A stretch of DNA of 64,000 nucleotides. It comes from Clavelina lepadiformis (Eukaryota; Chordata; Ascidiacea; Aplousobranchia; Clavelinidae). The translations under genes and the position numbers were made by a program. Where the stretch lies: positions 18,228,860 through 18,292,859 of the forward strand of contig NC_135244.1 of assembly GCF_947623445.1 (NCBI RefSeq), written 5' to 3'. The notes under the pieces were generated by a model. The model was not told the DNA's origin. It saw only the letters and a list, made by a program, of their open reading frames with translations, and ran no database searches. This document shows, piece by piece, positions 52,125-64,000 of this stretch (its first letter is position 1; each line of letters begins with the position of its first letter).

Positions 52125-55100
52125 TGTTGACTGGTGTCGTGCTTTATTCTCCATTTAATTGAAGGCCAGCTCACAAAGCTGAAATTGATGCAAGCAAGAG
52201 ATTGGGATTTTCTGCTGTTAAATTTATACATTCTATTTTTTGCATATTCTTTGAATATGGTTTAAGTTTATAATCATGCTAGTTTATTATCATTACTATT
52301 TTTAGAAGCAATAACATCTTATCCTGCTAGTATCTTTCATAGTTGTTTTACGTACTTTTAGTTGCAATTTATTCCAGTTTCTATATTGCTCTACATTATG
52401 CATTTTGTGGAAAGCGCACATCATTGTTTATTACTTCCTTTTGAACACTTATCTAGCTACATGAAACCTAGGGAAACATTTATTTGTCAGTTGTGGTCAA
52501 TAATGTAATTAATTATATTCATTTTTCAGAAACAAGTTATTGGTGCTTTCTGGTTTGTATGATCCTTAATTAGATCTTATGAGTGCCAATAGCATAGCAA
52601 GCATTCCACATTCACAAATTGAAACATACGGTGGTTAATAATTTTTGCTACATGTGGCTGTGCAAGTTTGTTTTCAATTTCAGTTCACACATTTTTACAA
52701 TATGTTCATATCAGAAGCAGTTGTAAGTAATTGTTATATTAATTATTGACACATATTACAAAAAATATCGAAATAACTATAATTGACAAAAGTTAAGTTT
52801 GAATTTGTGACTTTGTTTTATACTTTTTTCTTCAAGGAGTACACAAGAAAAAGTATTTTGTAAAATGCTGTAGTAGTTCAAAAAGTGCTTAACTGCCATT
52901 TGTTTGTTTTTGATTACAACAGCTTGTTACATTTTTTTTATTTAGGGCTTCTCTCAGTGATGGTGTGAGAAATCAATCTTGTTTCCCTTATGCTCGTATA
53001 TTGTTTCTTCATCAAATGTATTAGTGAAATGAATCGAATTTTTTTTTACTGTGCATAGCTCTGCTTATTGTTTTGATATATGCCTACTGAAAAAAATTAT
53101 CTTTTAGTCAAACTGCATTGTTATAAACTGTTAAGCATTGGTGCTAGTTTATCAGTTTTGTGACAGGTGCCTCCAAAATATGCAAGTGTCTTTTAGGTAG
53201 GATTGGTCACCATTAGGATGAATAAGTCCGCTTCAAATCAATCGCTAGGTTTGAGGAGTCTTCTTTCTTCTGATCTGAACTAAGTAATTTAAATGATCAT
53301 AGTGCTCAACTGGACAATCTGTTTATTTTGGTGGCACCTACTTCACAGACTTTTTTTATTTTCTATACTTAACGTTGGCATGAATATTTATATTTCAAAG
53401 TAACCAGCTTTTGTTGCCTCTTAAAAGACTTTAGATCATTATTGTTTTATATTTTTATGATGTGGCATTACTGCAGTAGTATATACTTAATAATCAAGCA
53501 GTTTATTTAACTTTACACTGTAGAAGCGAAGTAGTAATGTCAAATTGTTACAATTGCCTTAATATTTACATTACAGTATCGCAGCCCTTCAAATTTGTTT
53601 GATTTAGTTAACAGGGTAACATGGAAGTACATCCACTCCAGAAAAATCCTGTTTATCACATCTGATTTCAAAAAATCAAAAATTGGCAGTATTTCTGGTA
53701 ACTGATTATAGTTGGGAGCTTGTTTTTTTTTTTTTTAGATAAATATTGCTATGGTTTAGGAAGTTAAATGAGTTTGGATTACTACTAACTAAATTCCCTA
53801 AATCCTTTACGTTTTTTTCAACATTGAAACTTTTACAAACTACAGTATTAATCGACATTTTTAAAGTCATTTACTTGGTAAAGACTGGCTCTTTATCACT
53901 TCAAATACATAAATGTACTTATCATAGTTTTGTCAGATAGTTACAGTTAGGGCTTTGGAGCCGGAGCCGTGCATTTTCAACGGAGCCGGAGCTCTACATG
54001 AAATTCAAATGGAGCTGGAGCCAGTTGTTTGAAAAAGAGCTACGGCTCTGATGTATTTCATAAAATGCTATGCTACTAGCCTACTACTATTGGATGAATT
54101 CACATAATTTAACAGCAACCCTTCACAAAATTAAGAATTGCTGGGGATTTGACAGCAGAGCAGTCACATGTTCATAGCTGCAACCGATGATACTGACTAC
54201 TGACTGACCCATTGAGATAGATATTCCGAATTGGGTGTTCATTATTAAACCTCAGTTTTTCATGTAATGGAGCTGGAGCAGTGGTATCAATGAGCTCCGG
54301 AGCTGGAGTTAATTTATAATAAAAGAGAGCTCCGGAGCTGGAGCAATTTAACATTTACGCCTGCTCCAAAGCTCTGGTTACAGTAGCTACTCTTTGTTAT
54401 CAAGTAATTACATCAGTTGCAAGTGTTGTGTACATTTCAGCAGTTCCATTACAGTATTCATACAAGTTAGGTCTTGGGATTCCTTTGGAACTACCTGTAC
54501 ACCCACGTAATATTCACATAAACACTCAACCAACAAGCCTTTGATTTTGCTAAGAAATCATAATCAGCCTTATAAAGTAATATTTAAACCAGTTAAAAAG
54601 AGTAACCGCACAAGCTATGCCCATGGGTTGTCTTAGTATACATGTTAGATCAGTTAAATTTTGATATTTGGAATGATCCTTTTGAGATAGGAAGCATATA
54701 TTTATCCAACAACCAGTGTGAGGGACCATCACCACAGGCACAATGTAAGAAACAAAAGTTTCTGAATGTATATCAGGGTTAAAAGTGTGGCTTTTGTTAT
54801 TTTTAATTTGTTATGGCTTCGTAAGTGCTTAAATTTTTACAACCACGCAAAATCAAAGCATGCTATTACTGGTCTGCATTCAAGTGGATGAAAAACATTA
54901 CAGATGTAACACCACATTGCATGCTGGAAGTACTGCAACCTAACTGTAATAAAAAGCAAAAGGGGTCGACAACTGTATTATTCATTTAAAGATAAAATAA
55001 TGATTCAGCAAAAACAAACTAGCTGATCAGGCATAAAATGACAAATGTTTTAAACCTTGCATCTGAAAAGAAGTGATACTAAATTAATGTAATGTTAATA

Positions 55101-56268
55101 GTTGTAATACTGTACTTGACAACAGGCATTTTTTTCAACAGTATCATATATTTCTATTAAGTTCATGGTGGCAGAAGTGTTAATCCAGTATATAGCAAAA
55201 TAAAAGGCGGCACTTTTGAGGTTAAGTTTATTTTTGATTCCTTCACAAAAACGTTTGTGTAGAAGAATCATAAACAAAGTTAACCTCAAGAGTGGCACCT
55301 TGTATATTATTTTTTATTTTACCATATTTTTATGATAACCTTATTTGACATATAGTGCAGTACATGACTAAGAGACTAACCAACATTCCTACTTTATGTG
55401 TTAAACATAGAGTTGGTCTCTTGTTGATAAGATACACATAAACATGATTTTTATGTTTCGCTGGCAATGGTGTTACCAGGTAACAAAAGCTTGGTTGTGC
55501 ATCCTTAAGGCCAGCAAAAGGAGAAAATTGATGGTTGTTTGTCATTATTTGGGGTTAAGATTAGCAAACGTGTAAATTCAAAATAATGTGCTCACACTGA
55601 GTTTATCCTATATAAGTTCAAGGTATTGTAAGCCTTTTAGGTAGTTAAGTATCAACTTTAAGTCATCAAAATCAGATACACAAATTTGCATGTGTTTTGT
55701 TAACATTTATTTTATTGAGAGTGGCTGCTGCATAGTTCAACCTAGCACTTAACTTATGTTATACTTCATAATCGATAAAATTGTCAATGCTTTATGATAT
55801 TTGGTTAGTATACCGACCACTGTAGGCTGTTTGACCCAGCATTATCTTTCCTCGATTTCATTTAATGATCTGCACTATATATATATACAGTACAACAATT
55901 TTCAGTCTTGATGGAATTAATCTTTGACTTTGTCAAAACTCAGTTATATCCATAATGTTAGAACTGATCCAGTATGTTAAATTAACAGAAAGAAAATACT
56001 CATAAATGTGCTTATTATGTGATAACTTGGCACTAAATTATAATTTAATAATTAATTGAACATAAGCTATGCAGGACTCTATTTAAATCTTCAAGCTACT
56101 TTGTAGCATAAAGATTAATGACAAGCCCAATGTCTTAATACACATAAATATTTTGGGAATTTATTTTCTTGAACCGAAAACTATTAATTTAGAAAGGTTG
56201 CTTTAAAGCCCAATGTTAGAATACATACATGACAATAATTTCCAAAAGTAATATGGCAATCAAACAGT
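52125..56268. other. Convergent intergenic region between SLC35E3 and COX4
   Basis: This region contains the 3' UTRs of both genes and AT-rich DNA with TA microsatellites (55876-55887). A hAT-type miniature element lies at 53948-54376. No further gene is recognised in the 4 kb. Confidence 0.5.
53948..54376. mobile_element. hAT-type miniature element built of GGAGCYGGAGC units
   Basis: The ends are TAGGGCTTTGGAGC and GCTCCAAAGCTCTG, with an 8-bp target duplication GTTACAGT at 53940-53947 and 54377-54384. Internal arrays of GGAGCCGGAGC and GAGCTCCGGAGCTGGAGC make both ends self-complementary. It is non-coding. Confidence 0.85.
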
Positions 56269-56802
56269 CTACTTCTTCCAGCAGTTGTTTTCGTAATCCC
56301 ACATTGATGCATAACCAGTGATTGGGTTGGCACGGAACTGGATTTGCTTTTTAATAACTTCGTGTGCCCATTCTGGATTTGTGCAGGATTCCGGATAGGG
56401 CTGAAGGAGCTGTGTGTGAAGGAAATAATGCAGCCACAAAGAAAATGCAACCACCAGACTGACCACTCCAAGCACACTTTTCCAGTCATCTTTCTCTCGG
56501 CACATGTCAGCCATGGACATACTAAAATACATATTGTAGAGATCCATTTGTTCTTCAGCGCTTAGACTTTTCCAATCTCCTTTCTCTTTTTCCTTTAAGG
56601 TTTTCAGTTCTCCTTCAAATCCAATGGTGCGAGGAAACACCGGTAGTGGTGTTATCAGACTTTCATGAAAGTCCATGTTAATATTGGGATCTTCTCCAAC
56701 ACGAGGTGGATGGTAGCTGTAAATTCCATTAACTGCAGTGACATGAAGAGGACGTCGAAGTGCAACGCGATAAAAAGCAACTCGCAATAGACTTGATGCC
56801 AT
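56269..56802 (-). CDS. COX4: Cytochrome c oxidase subunit 4, mitochondrial
   Basis: This is an intronless coding exon of 177 residues on the - strand. It has a basic, hydroxylated presequence (M-A-S-S-L-L-R-V-A-F-Y-R-V-A-L-R-R), a soluble matrix region with K-E-K-E-K-G-D-W-K-S-L-S, one membrane span (about 110-128), and the diagnostic C-terminal block P-I-T-G-Y-A-S-M-W-D-Y and W-K-K. It is a nuclear-encoded structural subunit of complex IV in the inner mitochondrial membrane. The ATG at 56802 was chosen because it starts the targeting peptide. A CTTTTTGCAG acceptor lies 46 bases upstream, so the mRNA has a 5' UTR exon or receives a spliced leader. It is intact and of usual length. Confidence 0.93.
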   Translation of the reverse strand: MASSLLRVAFYRVALRRPLHVTAVNGIYSYHPPRVGEDPNINMDFHESLITPLPVFPRTIGFEGELKTLKEKEKGDWKSLSAEEQMDLYNMYFSMSMADMCREKDDWKSVLGVVSLVVAFSLWLHYFLHTQLLQPYPESCTNPEWAHEVIKKQIQFRANPITGYASMWDYENNCWKK

Positions 56803-58671
56803 ACTTGCTGATCTGTGTTCTATGCCTGTATGCCCAGCAAGCTGCAAAAAGTAGGCTAAATGTAAGAATGTCGAAAATTTTCAGCATAAAATAGCTAGGA
56901 TAAAGTTTGCGAGAATTACCAGATCATACTTAAATAAATTGCTTTACTCTTATGCACAAAAAAATCACTGCGTAGAACTTTTAAGATAGGCTTCACGGAG
57001 AAGGAACCATTAAGAAAACGACCTTCACACCTCAAGAATAGCTAATTATAAACTAGATGAGAGAATAGAATACAGCAAGCCAAAAATTTTAAAATTTACA
57101 AAAATACAAGTCAAAACCCAACGATGACGCACAAAAAAGAGCAAAATTGTACATTTTCAATTACAGAACAAATATTTTGTTGACAATGACGTAATTTTAA
57201 AGAAAATCTAAAACGTAATTTAAAGTTTTAAACTTCTTGACACTGCTTACTGTTTCAGATAACAGGAAAGGTTTCTCAATGTTGTGTCAATTTCCATCCA
57301 AATTTTACACACAAAATGTTTTATAATGCAAGGTGTTTTAAGTAGGTTCTTTATCAAAAGTGCGTCTAATATTTTATGAAGTTGGTATATTTAAAGATTG
57401 TGCAAAATAGTTACTTATTTAACGGTATCAATGCACTATGCAGTCTATATGCGCTTCTACAGTAAACAATTTTTATCACTTACTGGCGTAAAAGCGCTTG
57501 AACGCCACTTTAAAATTTAGTGCTTTGTTTTTATAATAAAGCAATAAATTTTAAATTATTTATAGAAAGTAATTACGACAGAGCAAATTTTAAATAATGC
57601 TCGCTACAAGCACTCTAACTTGCCTCAACTTCACCAGCATTATAAGCCTTGCCATAGCACATCTACACAAAACAAAACTTATACTGTGGCACCTGGCACC
57701 CTCGGATTTGTTTGTAGAGATCAGCAGTCATTGCGCCACGTTACAATGAAAATGGGACATGTTATAGTTAAACGCGAGATGGTATTTTTGCATAAGTGTT
57801 TCAAACTTAATCGTACATCTATAATATGCTGATGAAGTTGAAATCCTTACGCAAACAAGTAAAAAATAGGTGAATTTTTTACCCCTTGAAATTGTACTCC
57901 CTGTTGGGAACCTATGCCATGGGCATATCTATAAACTGATAAACACAACTGCAAAGTATGGCAGTATTCAACCAGACATCGGCGGTCAAACAACCAGATT
58001 TTCTCTGTTTGTTTATTATAAATTGGCGAGAAGAAAAAAAGTTCAACATGCATGTTGATGAAACTCTTGCCTGCAGCTGCCACCCTTTCCACTATGGCCA
58101 GCTGAATAGTACGGCAGTGTTCAACATGAAATCACACACGTAAAGATGCAAATTTTGAATGAAATTTGCCGATTCCGCTTATGACGTTAGACAGTAACCT
58201 AAACAGTGCAGTAATTTTGACGTCATAATTTGATAAACAATGCCAATGAAAAGTGTCTATCACCAGTATACAATGTTTGTGTTATGTGTGCAGAAACAGA
58301 TTACATTACAATTTGAGTGGCATGGGTGATGGCTCTTTCAGGAAAATGCATCACGAACAGTTTGCACTGCACAGTCACACCCAGTTGCATGCTGCAAAAT
58401 TTAAAAAACAAATTATTTTTCAGTTTTTCTTCCTCAATATCATCAGCAGCTCACATTATTTTACTTGTCAGTTGATGGCAAGAGATGTGAAATACAAATT
58501 AATGAAAGTGACAATGATGTCAACCTTGGTCTAATGGCCTAACCCAATTATAAATGATACCATTGTGTTTGTTGTAGTTTTAAATAGTATCATGTGTTTG
58601 GTTTGCAGAGCGTTAGACTTATATATAAAAGCAAAACAACTTTGAATTTCATAACCAGACCAGATTTGAAA
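56803..58671. other. Divergent intergenic region between COX4 and SARS1
   Basis: No gene is convincing in these 1.9 kb, which should carry the promoters of both housekeeping genes. The acceptor-like sites CTTTTTGCAG (before COX4, - strand) and TTTGCAG (58608, before SARS1) suggest 5' UTR introns or trans-splice sites. Confidence 0.45.
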
Positions 58672-61600
58672 ATGGTTCTCGATCTTGATTTGTTTCGATC
58701 AGATAAAGGAGGAAGTCCAGATAAAATAAAAGAAAATCAGTCAAAGCGCTTTAAAGATGTAACTTTAGTCGACAACCTTGTTGCGGCAGATACGGAATGG
58801 CGAAAATGTGAGTATAACGCACTTTAAAATGTATTGTTACAGAATATGGTTTACAAAAATTCTGAATTCAATATTGTATGTATATATATTCAACTTTACA
58901 TTTAACATACTATATGTTTGTAGTTTTATCAAAATTGATTTGACTGTACATATTAAGGTCACATTGAAATAATGATTAGTTGTCTGATAATAGTTTATGC
59001 TGGAAGATATTTACGTTTATTCACACTTATCTATTACAGTACCAAATTTACTTTATTGTTACTAATACATAGTAATCAATCTTACTATTTTTTCTCGTTG
59101 TGCTCGTAATAATTTGTGTGTCAAATGCAATGTAATGCTTTTTAGGCCGTTTCGTCCTTGATAATCTCAATAAAATGAAGAATATGTGCAGCAAAGCAAT
59201 AGGCATGAAGATGAAAAAGAAGGAACCGGTAGGAGACTCTGATGCATTACCAGATGGTCTTCCAAGCTTGGAAAATTTTACTGCTGATGTTTTATCGGTA
59301 ATATGTTCTGCTTCCTTCATACATTTTCAAGTTATGAAATTTTTGAGTTCCTGGTAAACATACACAGTCCAGAAATAGCACCAACTGTAAATAACATGAT
59401 CCTTTCTGGTTGTATTCTGTCACCAAATAAGTTGATTTGTTTCAACTTGAACCTTGCACAGGAATTAAACGTTGTTCAAATTAAACGTGTACGTGTAATG
59501 GTGGACGACGAGGTATTAAAGTGCAATCAACGTTTACAAGATCTTGAGAAAACTCGAATGAGTAATCTTCGTGAAATAGGAAATCTTTTGCACAAATCTG
59601 TCCCAGTTAGCAATGACGAGGTATACTTTTAATTAATAGGATGTGTGTAAATAATTATAAAATGAATATTTAATGCATTCTTGTTTTGGATGTCAATTGT
59701 CAATTAACACTGTACTTCAGAACACTGTTTTTAAGCTCTATAGAATTACATAATAACTTTAAGTGTTTTATTGTCTATGTGATGTTTTAGATGGTAAGTT
59801 ACCGTGACTGCTTTAACATATTATATTGCTTAACATAAATGTTTGCTGACAGGACGCTGATAACAGGATTGAAAGAACATGGGGAGATCGTAGCAGCAGG
59901 AAGAAGTACTCCCACGTAGATCTAGTTGTCATGGTGGATGGGTATGATGGAGAAAGAGGAGCGATTGTATCAGGAAACAGAGGATATTTTTTAAAAGGCA
60001 GGTGATAATATTATCATGGTTTAACCTTTATGCAGTTCATGTGCAACACAATAAGCATTTCTGTACTCTTGTAAGTAAGCCACATCTGTCAACTCATTCT
60101 GTGCATTACTTTCAGGTCCGTTAGTTTTCCTGGAACAAGCATTGATTAACTGTGCTTTGCAAAGACTCTCTGCCAATGGTTATGTCCCTCTTTATACTCC
60201 ATTCTTCATGCGTAAGGAAGTGATGCAAGAAGTAGCACAGCTGAGTCAGTTTGACGAAGAACTTTATAAAGTGATTTGTGAAGCATGATGAAAAGTTTTT
60301 TTTTGTCAAAAAGTATTAATGTATTTAATCAAAAGTTTTTTTTATTCAACTTGAAGCTGCAGAAAAAAATGTACGTGCTGTGCTTTCATTTTCCAAGCTT
60401 TTGTGTTTAATGTTCTTTGTTTATGCGAATAGGTTATAGGTAAGTCGAGTGAAAAATCTGAAGAAGGTGGAATCGACGAGAAGTATCTGATTGCGACGAG
60501 CGAGCAACCAATAGCTGCTCTTCATCGTGAGGAATGGATGGAACCCGAAAAACTTCCAATAAAATATGCCGGTTTATCGACATGTTTCCGACAGGAAGTC
60601 GGTTCACATGGTCGAGATACAAGAGGGATATTCCGTGTTCATCAATTTGAGAAGGCAAGTAAAAAAGAAATTGGACTGTAATGATCTGTGATATGGCTCG
60701 TCTACCGTATATCTACGATTAGTTGCGATTCGATTGAATGTGACATTTATGTGTACCGTAGATGTTGGTGTTTATTTACAGATAGAGCAGTTTGTTTATT
60801 CTTCTCCTGAAAATTCATGGGAAATTTTTGATGGAATGATTGCTGTTGCAGAGAAGTTCTATCAGGTTTTCTTCACGTAGTTAGTTTAATAGTTATGTTT
60901 GGACTTCAAAATACCTAAACACACCATATGAACTATATTTGTATGCAACGTATGTTTTGTATGCAGGACCTTGGTATTCCATACCAAATTATCAACATTG
61001 TATCAGGGGCACTAAATCACGCTGCATCGAAAAAACTCGACTTGGAAGCCTGGTTTCCTGGATCTGGAGCACACAGGGAGTTGGTCTCTTGTTCCAATTG
61101 TTTAGATTATCAAGCCAGACGACTGCGAGTTCGTTTTGGCCAAACAAAGAAAATGATGGAAAAAGTGAGAGTTCGTGACTAACTTTCAACCCAGAGGAAA
61201 TAGAATATCTCTTAAAGAAAACTTTTCTTTCTAACCACGACAGGCAGAATACGTCCACATGCTTAACGCAACAATGTGCGCAACTACTCGCGTGATCTGT
61301 GCTATTTTAGAAAATTATCAAACCGAAGAGGGCATCGTCGTACCAGAGCTGTTGCGAGACTTTATGCCAGAACGTGAGTGTAAAATAATTTGCCGGTAAA
61401 CTGGGACGTAGTATATCGGTTGTTTCAACACGAATTGATGCGGGCTGATTGTGTAAAATTTTCCGCTTTTCGAACAGTACCGGGGACGGGAGTGAACGGG
61501 GAAAAGAGAATTTCCGTTCTTCCCACACACTCCGCTACTAAATGTTTTTAGTAAATTTCTTTATTATCACGTCTTACCTTTCGTGCATTCCAGCGTACAA

Positions 61601-61733
61601 GGAAATAATTAAATTCACTCGACCAGCGCCAATCGACGAAGAAGCGAAGAAACCAAAGCAGAAGTCAAAAGGTGGCGGTAAAAAGAGCGGTGGTCCCGAC
61701 ATTGCTTCCAATATGAAGGATCTTAACGTCTAG
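58672..61733 (+). CDS. SARS1: Seryl-tRNA synthetase, cytoplasmic
   Basis: Ten exons: 58672-58807, 59146-59297, 59462-59620, 59853-59997, 60116-60270, 60433-60654, 60782-60865, 60967-61164, 61244-61373 and 61594-61733. They give 506 residues against 514 in human. The enzyme charges tRNA-Ser. Its N-terminal helical arm (about 1-115) grips the tRNA, and the class II core carries T-S-E-Q-P (271-275), motif 2 [12 protein letters not shown] (from 301), and motif 3 with the invariant Arg in C-A-T-T-R (433). A lysine-rich C-terminal tail resembles the vertebrate nuclear-localisation extension. Introns 4 (59998-60115) and 6 (60655-60781) begin GC (G|GCAGGT and G|GCAAGT). Frame and homology leave no GT alternative. 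The gene is intact. Confidence 0.95.
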
Positions 61734-62627
61734 CAAAATGGTGTGAGGGTTTTGCGCATGCATTTCATGTCACTTGCAAAGTTCTGTTTTAAACAATCAT
61801 GTTGGGTTGTATCCGCCCCACCGCATTTTGAAACACGTCTTATCATTCCTCTATTTCAGTTTACCCTTGAACAATTTCATGGCTTAAGTACATAGCTCAT
61901 TATTTTAAAGCAGTTGGTTTGAAGGAATGTCGTTGCAATTTTTGGTATCTAGGCTTGTTTTTAGACGAATATCTATTACTGGTTACCGGTAGCTATTTAA
62001 TGCGTTGGTGAAGTAAAATGACTAATGCGGTTGAGAACTTCATATCCATGCCAGCAACATTTGTGAGCAACTAGCCCAGGCAAGCTCTCACTGATGGAAA
62101 ATAGAAAAGGTTATCGACGCTCATGTTAATGACGTAATTGGTTTCGCTTCCTTCGTACAAGCAGTTCAACAAAAAATTTACGTCTCGAAAGAAATGACAT
62201 ATTCGCGAACCCTTGTGCTACAGTAAATCATTATTATCTTTAAAAAGATACTGTATAATGAATAATATAATGAAACTTGCAACTTAACTCGAGCTTGGCT
62301 CCTTGCGTATAGGCTACAATATGCACGAAGTTTATTGACAACGTAGGTGTTAGAGGTCACCGGCACTACGGCAAGTTTATGAAACAATACGTGCTCTACC
62401 AGACTAGTATTTTGCAATAAGTTCAACAAACTTGGAGCATGTCGCCACGCCTAAACATTTACGTAGGCCTGTACATTCATTATAAACTATAACATAATAT
62501 TGTCAGGAAAGTAACGTTGATAAATGGCATGAATAAATTTAGAAATCATATAAAAGGTTGACATCCTTAGAATATTCAAATGGCAGTCTTCAATCCTAGT
62601 TTGTATTTAGCGGCCAGTGTTCTTTCC
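61734..62627. other. Convergent intergenic region after SARS1
   Basis: This stretch holds the 3' UTR of SARS1 and that of the - strand gene ending at 62628. No further gene, RNA or repeat is recognised. Confidence 0.5.
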
Positions 62628-64000
62628 TCATCCCGAGGTGATTGTTTCCAAGAAGGTCATTCGAGTTTCACCTTGTCCCACCTTATCGTGCCCGTTCATG
62701 GTGATACCGTTCTTTGGTTGAAGTATGTGATTCTCTGCCTGTTTCTTTTCGACTCGATCTTCACAATTTATGGTCTGGTCATCGTCAGTATGTTGTTGGA
62801 AAACCTCATTGTTTGTCTCTTCAGCGGGTGTAGAGCCGTCACTTGCACCGTCTTCTGGTTTCCCCGTCGTCTGTTCATCTTCCATAGACGGCTTCATTGT
62901 GAGCTCATCTTCCACGGCGTCGCTTGTATCCGCATTTTCGGGCGTGTGGCTGGAAATGTGTTCTGGCTCCACTTGTTGCTCTCTCGAAACTCCGTTGGTT
63001 TTTGCACCATGAGTTAACTCATCGCCGCTGGAACAGACGTGGTCTGTTGAATGCAACTCTTCTGCGTCATTTGCTGCGGGGATAACATTGCTAAGTGGCC
63101 CCTCCATTTTGCCTTTTTCGACATCAACATGTCCAGGGTTGAACGGCTTGTCTTTTGGAACTGGAGAAGTTGTTACCACTCCGTGGATCTCTTCGCTTGT
63201 TTCCGTCTTTTGTGTATCACAAAGCGTGGTCAGACCATCTTCGCCGGTAGACGTAGTCTCGTTTTCAATTTGTGGAAATAGGCCTACTGCAGCGGGTTTC
63301 TGGGAGTTTGGTTTCTCAACTTTTGCAATATCCTCCGTATGTGGTTGATCCGCATTTTCATCTTCCATTGCTTCAGAAGATAATTTCGGGGAATCTTTTT
63401 CCACCACTGCTGCAGCTTCCTCGTTTCCAACCTGTTGCGTCTCGACTCTTTCAGGACAAGAGCCTGCATCGTTAGTCGGTGTCGACGTGAGTGTATCTAC
63501 GTCAAATACCGATGACGAAATTTCGTGATTTGGCGCGTCGTTATCGTTGTGAATGGCTTTCTCCTTTTTCTCTGTTATTAACCCCTGACTTTCAGGCTGG
63601 ATTTCTTCAACAACACCTCGTGTTGCGTCGACAGAATCGTCTTTAACGATCGATTCCTTCAGCGTGGCATCAATTACAGCGGTGTTGCTCTCTTTGAATG
63701 TGAGTGCGGATACTGCGGGTTCAGTGTGGTTGTCATCGACGTTTTTCCATGTTCCTTGCGCAACAATTGCTGACCCAGGCGAAGACGTTTTCTCATACAC
63801 CGGCTGAGCGCTCTCCTTGGTTTCGTTGAATTCGATAGGAGATATCACTTCAGATGTAGCTTCAACTGCAGGTATATCCGGTATATCTCCACGTAGGGGA
63901 ACTGAAGGTTCTTTCTGCATAGTCGACAATACTACATCCGCCTTGGAAGGATTAGCAACATCCGGAAGCGGTTGTTCAAACGGAGGAGCAAGCGTTGGTT
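62628..64000 (-). CDS. Acidic, probably disordered protein, C-terminal part
   Basis: The - strand frame is open from the window edge (64000) to a stop at 62628, more than 450 residues, so only the 3' end of the gene is seen. The composition is rich in E, D, T, S, P and N with few hydrophobics. There are no membrane spans, no cysteine motifs and no repeats with a fixed period. Short acidic clusters (E-E-A-A-A-V-V-E, V-E-D-E-L-T, T-D-D-D-Q-T) recur. Codon use is unlike the surrounding AT-rich DNA and clearly coding. Scaffold, cytoskeleton-associated or nuclear proteins often have such tails, but no family is recognised. The ATG at about 63921 is internal, not the start. Confidence 0.75.
   Translation of the reverse strand, partial: PTLAPPFEQPLPDVANPSKADVVLSTMQKEPSVPLRGDIPDIPAVEATSEVISPIEFNETKESAQPVYEKTSSPGSAIVAQGTWKNVDDNHTEPAVSALTFKESNTAVIDATLKESIVKDDSVDATRGVVEEIQPESQGLITEKKEKAIHNDNDAPNHEISSSVFDVDTLTSTPTNDAGSCPERVETQQVGNEEAAAVVEKDSPKLSSEAMEDENADQPHTEDIAKVEKPNSQKPAAVGLFPQIENETTSTGEDGLTTLCDTQKTETSEEIHGVVTTSPVPKDKPFNPGHVDVEKGKMEGPLSNVIPAANDAEELHSTDHVCSSGDELTHGAKTNGVSREQQVEPEHISSHTPENADTSDAVEDELTMKPSMEDEQTTGKPEDGASDGSTPAEETNNEVFQQHTDDDQTINCEDRVEKKQAENHILQPKNGITMNGHDKVGQGETRMTFLETITSG

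Noticed and set aside
57620-58143. Several short reading frames between COX4 and SARS1
   Set aside because: Overlapping frames on both strands, none with a domain or plausible exon borders.
62770-63348. Serine-rich + strand reading frames near the right edge
   Set aside because: They are antisense to the long acidic frame. The - strand frame is longer, runs off the window and has coding-like composition.

Overview
The window reads as nuclear DNA of a compact-genome invertebrate chordate, most likely an ascidian of the Ciona type. This is an inference from AT-rich sequence, short introns, a lineage-expanded sulfotransferase-like family and chordate-like versions of SLC35E3, SARS1 and COX4. 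No species call can be made from the sequence alone.

Bases 1-19523 hold a tandem array of small, C-terminally membrane-anchored sulfotransferase-like genes on the + strand: the tail of one gene (1-243) and three four-exon genes (1437-3423, 6315-8196, 15349-19523). The copies share 5' flanks and introns, so this is segmental duplication in units of about 4-5 kb that also carry a Penelope-like retroelement fragment. The youngest-looking unit was hit repeatedly: a piggyBac-type element (9579-14728) carries a Ty3/gypsy-like fossil (10092-13850), whose 5' LTR carries a small TTAA-flanked element. Intron 1 of the last gene carries a CACTG-ended DNA transposon (15792-18186), which itself carries a hAT-type miniature element. 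Two diverged members of the same gene family follow: one on the - strand (22982-25753) and one on the + strand (38520-40058). Both keep the same four-exon layout and intron phases.

Between those two lies an atlastin/GBP-like dynamin-superfamily GTPase gene (28690-34154). It has an in-frame Asp-Gly repeat next to its G3 motif and two duplicated, reading-frame-compatible 3' exon pairs that would give alternative membrane-binding C-termini.

From 34155 to 49757 the DNA is gene-poor and rich in miniature transposons. Several hAT-type elements have intact 8-bp target duplications, and a decayed piggyBac sits inside the remnant of the same CACTG-type transposon family.

The last 14 kb is an ordinary housekeeping block: SLC35E3 (nucleotide-sugar-transporter family, +), COX4 (-), SARS1 (seryl-tRNA synthetase, +), and the 3' part of an unidentified acidic, probably disordered protein (-, running off the window). 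Three of the 13 introns in SLC35E3 plus SARS1 begin with GC instead of GT.
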